Source: an uncultured Alphaproteobacteria bacterium (GTDB lineage: Bacteria; Pseudomonadota; Alphaproteobacteria; UBA7887). Taken from it: a stretch of DNA of 51,731 bases. The notes below the pieces were generated by a model. That model saw nothing but the letters and a program-made list of their open reading frames with translations, had not been told where the DNA came from and ran no database searches. The DNA is taken from NCBI GenBank assembly GCA_902562525.1, contig CACETT010000005.1, forward strand, positions 1-51,731, in the 5' to 3' direction. Positions 36,526-43,707 of the stretch are shown in pieces (the first letter of the stretch is position 1; every line of letters starts with the position of its first letter). A program made the position numbers and the translations under genes.

Positions 36526-37022
36526 TTTAATGTCTTAGTTAAGATATTGTAGAGCCGGGACTAGCGAGTAAGGGGTCTGAACATTTTCAGCCATTCGTGC
36601 TGTACACAGTCTATCCGAATACGTTTCAATTTGTCTTAATAAATTCATCGATCGCGCGATAACGGGTATATTGTTGTATGCTTCCAGGAGATTCTCTTTT
36701 TCCTATTCGGAGGGATACTTTTCTATATGAGGCCCAGCCGAGCAGGAAAGTTAAGGTTTTCACCATTATTCTATTTTTCACAAAAATCGAAATAGCCTAT
36801 TTTAAAGGGATTGTCTGGTATTTTCGTCGCGGCTCGTTGCATAAATCGACATCCGGCAAACGAGTGCTTTGCGTTGTAGGTGTTTGGTGTTTCGATGGCA
36901 GAGTTGATGAATTTTCTTTTTTAGGTTTTTTTGGGTGAATTGGTGCGCATGAATGTAAAAAGCCTCAACCCTTCAATGCAGATTAGTGGTCTAGATATTG
37001 ACTGGGAACCTTCACATTTATT
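36526..37022. other. 497-bp gap inside polysaccharide cluster
   Basis: This is the longest stretch without a supported gene. It is AT-rich with several T runs on + (around 36915-36935). An 86-codon frame on + (36678-36938) has no ribosome site and an unusual Phe/Arg-rich composition, so I do not call it. A 34-codon + frame at its right end runs antisense into the 3' end of the neighbouring gene. It may hold a promoter for the methyltransferase, or the remains of a deleted gene; I found no recognisable protein fragment. Confidence 0.5.
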
Positions 37023-38630
37023 TCATGCCGCAAAAAATTTCCTGTTAAAGTAGCTGACTGAAGATGATTTGATTTCCATAGAGCTGGCAATAGCGTTGCC
37101 TAGAGTGTCTTTCTCTACACGGAAGCGCCCTTCCTCATTTACTCCAGCTGGTATTATGGGGCATCGGGCAGATAGATCTTCAAACACTGAATTATCAAAA
37201 GGCCTTATACCTAAATCTGCCAACACCATTGGCCGTCCACTCGCGAGAGCGTCAACAAACGCTGTTCCGGCAAAGTCAAAGATAAAACAATCGGCGGTTG
37301 AAGTAGTTGGGTCAAATAAGCCGTTAAGCACCTTATCCGAATAGCGGGCTAGGAACCGTTCGTTTGATATGATGCCGCCAGGATGGGGTTTCAAGATAAC
37401 TTGATATCCAAGCTCCTTCAGCTTTTGAAGCAAATCTATTTGGTAGTCTAGGTAGAGAGGGTCCGGAGGTTTTATGCTAGTAAAATTACTGAATGTCTCC
37501 CCAAGGTAAGCGCCCCCCACATATAAAACTTTTCCCGTAGTTGGATATAGGTTGGCCTTTGTGGAGGGCTTATGGAGATTTTGATGATGTGAGCTGCCGA
37601 TAGTTTTAAAACGAATCTGGTTTTCCGTGCTCATAGTTGGAACAAGTTTATGTTTGATGCGTCGCTCAAGTGCATCACGTTCAGCTTTTCCATGTGTATA
37701 ATAGGTGTCACAGTCAGGGAATTCTGCAAGGCCCCATTCAGGATCTAAAAAAAAGACGCGTTCCCCGCCATGTGCACACCGTATTGTTGTTGCCCCCTCT
37801 CGTCGATATAGCCAGCTTGCTAGTCTTCCAAGGTGTTTGGGGGTTCCGCTGAGCAAAGTGGCTGCAGCAGGCCGGGTTTTGATATGCTTTTCGAGAATAT
37901 AAAAGTCTGTGTGTGCTTTGGATAGGTGGAAGGCAACCAGGCGATATGCGAGTTTTTGAAATTTATCCTGTATACTTTGGTCAGCAAGGTGAGCTTCGGT
38001 GGCTTGGGAAATGGAGCGACAAAGCTCTATGGCGAAATCTTCCAGGAGTGTCGGAAGTTTTCCGGGCTCACGCCAGTCTATATTGGCCATAGGCCAATCT
38101 ACAAATGGGGAAGTAGTTGAAGATAAAAATCCATTGACCAGGTTGTTTCTGTTATGGATATCAATGCGATTGAAGCCCGAGTTGTAGGAATGAAGGTGAG
38201 AAAAGAATCTTCGTGTTTGATTGGCTGCGCGTCTTATCAATCTTTGGTCAACTGGGTGGTGCCATACCCGGGGTATTGGGAATTTATATGGGTCTGTGCC
38301 AGCGTTAAGGTAATGAAGTATTGGACTTCCAACATCATCGCAAATTAAGGAAATTCCAGCGCTTTTTGCTCTTGCCACATTTATTGCTGCACGCAGCAAT
38401 ACAGACAAATCGCAAATAATATCGTATGCTTTAGACCTGAGAATTGCGCAAAGGGTTTCATCATCCCGAGTGTTTCTGAGTTGAGTAATAACTTGTTCTG
38501 AAATACTACTGCTAATGTTGGCGTACGCTGAATAGGGGACGGGCCAGGAGATGTCCTTTAGGCTTTCGTGGGGTGCAGCGATAAGGTCGAGTGAAAACAA
38601 ATCCATAAAAACGGTTTGTGGTCTTCCCAT
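37023..38630 (-). CDS. Unassigned GT-B-like polysaccharide protein
   Basis: This 535-residue protein matches no family I can name with confidence. Its C-terminal half resembles GT-B capsule or teichoic-type transferases: ATTIRCAHGGERVFFLDPEW, then CDTYYTHGKAERDALERR, GYQVILKPHPGG, and DCFIFDFAGTAFVDALASGR followed by PMVLADLG. The His in HGGE and the KPHPG motif recall polysialyltransferase and CDP-glycerol transferase folds. The N-terminal half is helical and unassigned. It lies 11 bp after the sulfotransferase-like gene. Because the cluster has NeuA and NeuB but no known sialyltransferase, this is a candidate for the enzyme that adds the nonulosonic acid; that is inference. Confidence 0.6.
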   Translation of the reverse strand: MGRPQTVFMDLFSLDLIAAPHESLKDISWPVPYSAYANISSSISEQVITQLRNTRDDETLCAILRSKAYDIICDLSVLLRAAINVARAKSAGISLICDDVGSPILHYLNAGTDPYKFPIPRVWHHPVDQRLIRRAANQTRRFFSHLHSYNSGFNRIDIHNRNNLVNGFLSSTTSPFVDWPMANIDWREPGKLPTLLEDFAIELCRSISQATEAHLADQSIQDKFQKLAYRLVAFHLSKAHTDFYILEKHIKTRPAAATLLSGTPKHLGRLASWLYRREGATTIRCAHGGERVFFLDPEWGLAEFPDCDTYYTHGKAERDALERRIKHKLVPTMSTENQIRFKTIGSSHHQNLHKPSTKANLYPTTGKVLYVGGAYLGETFSNFTSIKPPDPLYLDYQIDLLQKLKELGYQVILKPHPGGIISNERFLARYSDKVLNGLFDPTTSTADCFIFDFAGTAFVDALASGRPMVLADLGIRPFDNSVFEDLSARCPIIPAGVNEEGRFRVEKDTLGNAIASSMEIKSSSVSYFNRKFFAA

Positions 38631-38641
38631 AAGTTAATCGC

Positions 38642-39658
38642 CTACCTGTTAAAACGCAGCTGTACACCAGCCTGGGCATCAATCATTAGTTGCTTCAGCG
38701 CATTCCAATGTCTTCGAGCAGTTTTACCCGGATATAAATAAGCATCCAATATTTGCCGTGTAAGGTTTGGGGCGCGAGCGCTAAAGGTCAATAAGAAACG
38801 GATGGATGGGTCGGATACAATCCCTTTTGCTAGAGCACCTATTTCGCTGAGTTCGTCACTTGTGAGGAGTTTTTCCCAGTCATTTTTGGGAGTGAGAAAC
38901 CGGGAGTGCCTGTCAAAGCGGAAATGTGGAGCGAAGCTGAAGAACTTTTCAATCTCAGCAGCCCCAACCGGGAAAAATTGAGTGAGCCTGGATAACTCTT
39001 GCTTATCGCCGGCGCACAACATGTTGAATGAAAAACGAGATACCGAATTGGGGTATTTTTGAATTAAAGAATCTGAAACGACATTTGACATGTACCAAGA
39101 GGCTAACATTAAGCGGAAACGCTTTCGTCGGTTAGGGGGCGCCTCTGGCCAGCTTCGCCAGAACATTGCGGCTGCTATAGCTTCGTAAGGGTCACGATGC
39201 ATTATGGCTAGACGAAGATTAGGTATAAATTTTTTATATGTCTCAAAGAAAAACTCTGGATGTAAATCGAATACAGCCCAAGATCTGCATTGTTGACTTT
39301 CGCAAAAATGGTCCATTACCCAGCCCAGCAGACTAATTTGATGGGTTATCGACGAGGGTATATCTGCTGATATTTTAGCCACCTGGTCCCCCATGTAGTC
39401 TATTGGCGACTCCGTGTGGACTCTATCACTTGTAGTATATCGTGGTCGGTTAAGATATTCGCTGAGTATCCTTTTGCGCTGTGTTTTGAAGAAAGGAAAT
39501 CTACGTCTATTGTACACGTGAAAAACGCCTTCCAACGGGAATCCCGCAATCGGTCCGGCCGAATTTTGTAGTGCCAGTGCCAGTGCTGTTTTTCCTGAAC
39601 GGGCTGCTCCACCGATCAGAGTGGGGTGGGAAATACGGTTTGTATCTGAGGTTTTCAT
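38642..39658 (-). CDS. Sulfotransferase-like P-loop protein
   Basis: This 338-residue protein begins with GGAARSGKTALALAL (residues 16-30). The position matches the 5'-phosphosulfate-binding loop of sulfotransferases, but GKT makes it a full Walker A motif instead of the usual RSGTT. A later segment, LRLAIMHRDPYEAIAAAMFW, resembles the 3'-phosphate loop (R-x-P followed by a small-residue helix). It may sulfate the glycan with PAPS, or be a nucleotide-using kinase of related fold. CysQ at 26 kb, which removes the sulfotransfer by-product, gives weak support. No PAPS-making genes are in the window. Confidence 0.55.
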   Translation of the reverse strand: MKTSDTNRISHPTLIGGAARSGKTALALALQNSAGPIAGFPLEGVFHVYNRRRFPFFKTQRKRILSEYLNRPRYTTSDRVHTESPIDYMGDQVAKISADIPSSITHQISLLGWVMDHFCESQQCRSWAVFDLHPEFFFETYKKFIPNLRLAIMHRDPYEAIAAAMFWRSWPEAPPNRRKRFRLMLASWYMSNVVSDSLIQKYPNSVSRFSFNMLCAGDKQELSRLTQFFPVGAAEIEKFFSFAPHFRFDRHSRFLTPKNDWEKLLTSDELSEIGALAKGIVSDPSIRFLLTFSARAPNLTRQILDAYLYPGKTARRHWNALKQLMIDAQAGVQLRFNR

Positions 39659-39717
39659 TAGGAATGTTGTTCCCTAAGTTTAGTAGAGCAAACAGCAGGT
39701 ATAATTATCCTATTTTC

Positions 39718-40566
39718 TTAAGTCACGTTTTGGCGCAATTTCTCTCTCGCCTCTATCTCGGATTCCAGGATGCGTTTCTTCCCATTGCCCAGGGTTTTTG
39801 GGGTTGCTCTTACTGCAGTAACAAAACTTCTTAGAGATTTTGTTTCAATGGAGGCAGCTTGATCAGATCCATACATTGACCTGTCCAGGGTTATATGTCG
39901 TTCCAGAGAGGTAGCGCCCAATGCTACGGCTGCTATGCAAACAGTTACTAGGCTGGTTTCATGGCCAGAGTAACCTACCTCACACTTGTAACGGTCCCTT
40001 AACATTGGGATGGCAAGAAGATTTGCATCTTCAAGTGGCATTGGGTAGGTGGAGTTGCAGTGCATTAGTTCGAAAGGGCACCCATTCTTTTGAAATATAT
40101 TTACGACTTCGTCTATCTCCTCAAGTGAGGACATTCCAGTGGAAATAACAGTAGGTCTGCCATCGCCTGCTATTTCTCTAAGAAGCGGCAGATGTCCAAG
40201 CATTGGCGACGCAACTTTGTGAAAGGGAGGGTCATAAGACTTCAGAAATGTGAAACTCTCAAGATCCCAACATGAGGCGGTCCACTGAATGTCTAGGTCT
40301 CTGCAGTAAGAATGCAGTGTATTGTATTCTTCCGCATTAAACTCTAAACCCTCTTTTTGCGCGCGCTGTGTGTTGCCCCATGGACTCTCGCGTTTGCCCT
40401 GCAGGTATTGTTGCGAATATACAATGTCTATGGTCCGTTTCTGAAACTTAACAGCATCAAATCCGGCGTCGGATGCTGCGAATATCATTTTTTTTGCAAG
40501 CTCGACGTCACCATTATGGTTGATTCCTATCTCGGCGATTAAAAATGGTTTTTGGTCTAAAGTCAT
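39718..40566 (-). CDS. NeuB/PseI-type nonulosonate synthase lacking the SAF domain
   Basis: About 282 residues with the NeuB TIM-barrel motifs: FLIAEIGINHNGDVELAKKM (residues 8-27), DAVKFQKR, the HKVASP equivalent FHKVASPML, VISTGMSSLEEI, LMHCNSTYPMP and VGYSGHE. It condenses PEP with a six-carbon amino sugar to form a nine-carbon nonulosonic acid. Family members usually reach about 340 residues with a C-terminal SAF (antifreeze-like) domain that lends an arginine to the partner's active site. Here the gene ends right after the barrel (EAREKLRQNVT), and no SAF remnant follows in any frame I checked. The ATG at 40566 has AAAGGA 7 bases upstream. Confidence 0.87.
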   Translation of the reverse strand: MTLDQKPFLIAEIGINHNGDVELAKKMIFAASDAGFDAVKFQKRTIDIVYSQQYLQGKRESPWGNTQRAQKEGLEFNAEEYNTLHSYCRDLDIQWTASCWDLESFTFLKSYDPPFHKVASPMLGHLPLLREIAGDGRPTVISTGMSSLEEIDEVVNIFQKNGCPFELMHCNSTYPMPLEDANLLAIPMLRDRYKCEVGYSGHETSLVTVCIAAVALGATSLERHITLDRSMYGSDQAASIETKSLRSFVTAVRATPKTLGNGKKRILESEIEAREKLRQNVT

Positions 40567-40603
40567 CAAGGGTCCTTTCCGAAAAGTCTCTTGTTCTAGC
40601 GGG

Positions 40604-41437
40604 CTAGTTTGAGTGGTCAAGCAAAAGGCCACTCTGTAATAATTTTTGGCGTAGAGCTCGCGGAATGGCCGGATTATATGTAGGCCTGTTCAGAAAAAAC
40701 GCTCTATGATTCCTGGAATGTGTATTGTTAGCACCAAATGATAGGAAAATTGAGTACTTTGGCTCAGGGCCGGAAAGTATCCCACCTGCGTGCATCAGAC
40801 GTTGGTCAAATATCACACAGTCTCCTGGATGTGTTTTAATAGTGTGGCAGGAAGTGGAAAAAAAGTTGTGGCCAAGTCGGTCGTTTTTCTCATACCGTCT
40901 AAGGTGGGTGCGTATTCGGTTCCATAGAACGTACTCTAATCGGTTGAGTTTAGATTCTTTCTTATGACTTCCAGGCAGGACGACTAGTGAAGAATTGCTT
41001 TCTGAATATTCAGAGAGGTAAATTGCAATCCTCACAACACGGTAGGGTTCGCCCGATTCATCCCAATCTGGGCCAACGCCATAGTTGCGAAAGGCATTAT
41101 CGCGATGCCAACGGCCGCCGGGAAGGTTAACATGGAGATCAGAGTGTTGAGTGTATCTAATGTCGCCTCCGATGAGCGCCTGGACTGCCTTAAGTAATGG
41201 CCGGTTAAATATTATTGGCCAAAATTGCTTCTGTGTTGTCACTCCGTCAGCCAGCGCAAACGTGCGGCCTGCGATGGCTTTGACTGCTTCCGGGCCTTCT
41301 GGGAATCCAAACAAAGTATTTATTTTCTCTCGCCAATGTGTGGCGGCATCTTTTTTAAAAAGTTCCGGCAGAACACAGTAGCCATCTCGCTTGAACGCTG
41401 AGACGTCTGGAAATTTTTCGGTGGTTTCATGGGGCAT
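40604..41437 (-). CDS. Phytanoyl-CoA dioxygenase (PhyH) family protein
   Basis: This 277-residue 2-oxoglutarate/Fe(II)-dependent oxygenase has the HxD metal motif in GGRWHRDNAF at about residue 110, the distal histidine in DQRLMHAGGI at about residue 215, and SSLVVLPGSHKKESK between them. Such enzymes hydroxylate lipids, sugars or small molecules. Within a glycan cluster it may hydroxylate a sugar or its acyl group. It lies 37 bp upstream of the NeuB-type gene and likely shares its transcript. The substrate is not predictable from sequence. Confidence 0.85.
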   Translation of the reverse strand: MPHETTEKFPDVSAFKRDGYCVLPELFKKDAATHWREKINTLFGFPEGPEAVKAIAGRTFALADGVTTQKQFWPIIFNRPLLKAVQALIGGDIRYTQHSDLHVNLPGGRWHRDNAFRNYGVGPDWDESGEPYRVVRIAIYLSEYSESNSSLVVLPGSHKKESKLNRLEYVLWNRIRTHLRRYEKNDRLGHNFFSTSCHTIKTHPGDCVIFDQRLMHAGGILSGPEPKYSIFLSFGANNTHSRNHRAFFLNRPTYNPAIPRALRQKLLQSGLLLDHSN

Positions 41438-41576
41438 TTAACTTGAGCAAACTCGCGAGGTTAAATAATTTTTGAAAGGTTATCAGACGCGATCCAGTCA
41501 GCATATTAAAACTGTGGTGATTGGGCTCCTCTAACAAGGGTTGCCAAAAAGGAAGGCAAAACGTTGCACGTATACT

Positions 41577-42361
41577 TCAGGATTCGAGTGTCAAGCAATA
41601 GGTGGCAACATTATCACGATTAATTTTACCACGGTCTGTTTTCGGAATGTCATCAATTATGAACCAGCGGGATGGGATTTTCTCGCGCGCTAATCTTCCT
41701 GTGCACCACTGTCGTAACTCTTTGACGCTAACATCTAGATTGGTGGCAGGCGCGAGAACTAGGGGGTGGCCGCCCAATAACGGGGTAAGACAATTTCCTA
41801 TCAAACCATGTCCAAAGTGTGTGGGTAGGACCGACAGGGTTCTCGTGAGGATCCCCTGAGATAAGTGTGTTTGGTTGAGGGATACACGCGCTAACAGCGA
41901 TCGGAAGGAGTGAACAACTCCCTTAGGGGTTCCCGTAGTTCCAGAGGTGAAGAGGATGATTGCATTATCATCAAGCTGGGAATGCCCCAAGGTGCCCATG
42001 CCAGAACCTTCGAAGGCACTACTGTCTAGGATTTTGGAGCCTAGCTTTAAATCCAACCTGTGCGATCCAGCATCTAAAATAGCAGCTGCATCAACAAATT
42101 TAATGATACGCTCGATTTCCTCTTGAGTTGTGGAAGGGTTGAGGCATACGGCGCATGCCCCCAGCCTCCAAATACCTATTAAATCAGCAAAAAATTGCCC
42201 CGTCCCTCCATGCCAAATAATGACGTTGTGTTGTTGCCTCACCCCGATTTTTTTAGTTGTTCAGCAGTCCTGCCGCCCTGAGCAATTAGATCGGCTGGGC
42301 TCCATTCCCGTCCATTGTGCCACTCAGTTATGCTTCCAAGGCTATTAGTAGGTATCAGCAT
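41577..42361 (-). pseudogene. AMP-dependent ligase pseudogene (frameshift plus internal deletion)
   Basis: The frame starting at the ATG at 42361 reads 40 codons to a TGA just after an A7/G4 run (about 42242-42251). One extra base there would join it smoothly to the next frame (VRQQHNVIIWHGGTG), which runs on to 41577. That part keeps the adenylation motif ILFTSGTTGTPKGVVHS and the terminal lysine motif IPKTDRGKINRD. However, it jumps from LVLAPATNLD straight to VSVKELRQWC, skipping the region that holds the YGxTE, TGD and hinge motifs, roughly 200 residues. An active enzyme is very unlikely. The single-base shift could be a sequencing error; the in-frame deletion could not easily be. The original acyl or amino-acid substrate is unknown. 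Confidence 0.75.
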
Positions 42362-42396
42362 TTATTTGTTAATCCCATTGAGTTTCAGCAGGTTGT

Positions 42397-43638
42397 CTAA
42401 TTTAGAAAATCCACTAGCATGTCAACTACCCGGTCTACGTCAGTCATGGTCATTGATTCAAAAAGAGGTAAGCTGAGACAAGAATTGTAGTAGGATTCGG
42501 TGCCAGGTAGGCGAGCCGTACCATAGCGATTTTTGTAATATGGTTGCCAGGGGACAGGGATATAGTGTACTTGGCTACCGATTCCATTTTCTTTCAAGAG
42601 TGCCATAAGGCCGGCTCGGGTAATTCCCGCTCTCTCGAAGTCGATAACAACCACTTGTAGATGCCACGCAGCATCACATTTATCTACGACCGTGAGGGCC
42701 CGTATAAGGGGACCTAGCCCGGTTAGGCGGGCCCTATAGTGGGCTGCAAGTGCCCGACGGTGCCTGACAATACTTGGAAGGCGTGACAGCTGACTTGCGC
42801 CTAGTGCGCAATGTAGGTCGCTAATGCGGTAATTAAGGCTGGGTTGGGAAAGTTCGTAGTACCAAGGGTTGATAGATCCATCTGAGGATTGAGCAAGGGC
42901 GTGATTTTGAAATTCCTCCGGGTTGTGAACCATGCCGTGATTACAAAAGATCCGAAGTTTTTTAGCCAGGTCGGGGTCTTCGGTGGTGACCGCCCCGCCT
43001 TCTCCGGTTGTTATAGTTTTTACTGGATGGAATGAGAAGGCAGTTAGGTCACTGTGGGTGTTGGAACCAACGTAGTAGCGAGTTTTGTCCGCTTCATAAG
43101 TAGTTCCGAGCGCATGGCAGGCGTCAGCGATAACGAGAAGACCATGAGCATCAGCTAATTCTCGAAGCTGGGCAGGGTATGAACATTGCCCAGCAAAATA
43201 AACTGGGATTATCGCTTTTACCCTGTGTGCCTCCGTACGAGTAAGGGCCTCTTCTGCATGCTTTGCCAACATGAGGCCAGTATCGGGGTCAACATCTGCA
43301 AATATTACTTCTGCACCCATTAGGCGTACAACGTTTGCGGTTGCAAGGAAGGTGTTTGCTGGGACAATTACGTTGTCCCCTGGGCCTATATTGGCCGCTA
43401 TCATGGATAGGTGAAGTGCGGCTGTTCCGCTGCTGCAGGCTATACTGTATTTTGCATGAGTGTTACTGCATAACGCCTCTTCAAATGTTTTGACTGCTGG
43501 CCCGGTTGTCAGCCAATTGCTCTTAAGAACCTCAATCACTGCATCTATGTCAGTTGTATGGATTGACTGCCGGCCGTAGGGTAATAGCGTTGTTTTTGAG
43601 CTAATCTTCTGATTATGATTTGGTTTATGAAATTTCAT
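42397..43638 (-). CDS. DegT/PseC-type sugar aminotransferase
   Basis: This 413-residue protein is a DegT/DnrJ/EryC1 aminotransferase closest by motif to PseC. It has LLPYGRQSIHTTDIDAV (about residues 18-34), LKSNWLTTGPAVKTFEEAL, ACSSGTAALHLSM, the VIADACHALGTTY loop, and the PLP lysine in FSFHPVKTITTGEGGAV. It would aminate a UDP-4-keto-6-deoxy sugar to a 4-amino-4,6-dideoxy sugar, the step after the dehydratase and before NeuB-type condensation in pseudaminic or legionaminic acid synthesis. It lies 35 bp upstream of the broken ligase. Pse versus Leg or another amino sugar cannot be decided. Confidence 0.9.
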   Translation of the reverse strand: MKFHKPNHNQKISSKTTLLPYGRQSIHTTDIDAVIEVLKSNWLTTGPAVKTFEEALCSNTHAKYSIACSSGTAALHLSMIAANIGPGDNVIVPANTFLATANVVRLMGAEVIFADVDPDTGLMLAKHAEEALTRTEAHRVKAIIPVYFAGQCSYPAQLRELADAHGLLVIADACHALGTTYEADKTRYYVGSNTHSDLTAFSFHPVKTITTGEGGAVTTEDPDLAKKLRIFCNHGMVHNPEEFQNHALAQSSDGSINPWYYELSQPSLNYRISDLHCALGASQLSRLPSIVRHRRALAAHYRARLTGLGPLIRALTVVDKCDAAWHLQVVVIDFERAGITRAGLMALLKENGIGSQVHYIPVPWQPYYKNRYGTARLPGTESYYNSCLSLPLFESMTMTDVDRVVDMLVDFLN

Positions 43639-43707
43639 AGACTTTCTATGTGGCTATTATTCCGATGTAGTTGGATGGAGGAGCAATGATTGGGCCTCAT
43701 TTTAACA

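Noticed and set aside
36678-36938. 86-codon plus-strand frame in the 497-bp gap
   Set aside because: No ribosome site, odd composition, no recognisable motif, and on the opposite strand to the whole cluster.
39661-39717. Frameshifted SAF-domain remnant after the NeuB-type stop
   Set aside because: Translation past the stop gives a short unrelated peptide, and the next gene begins within 60 bp.
41438-41576. Small acyl-carrier-protein gene beside the broken ligase and PhyH
   Set aside because: The 139-bp gap has no DSL-type phosphopantetheine motif and no usable frame.
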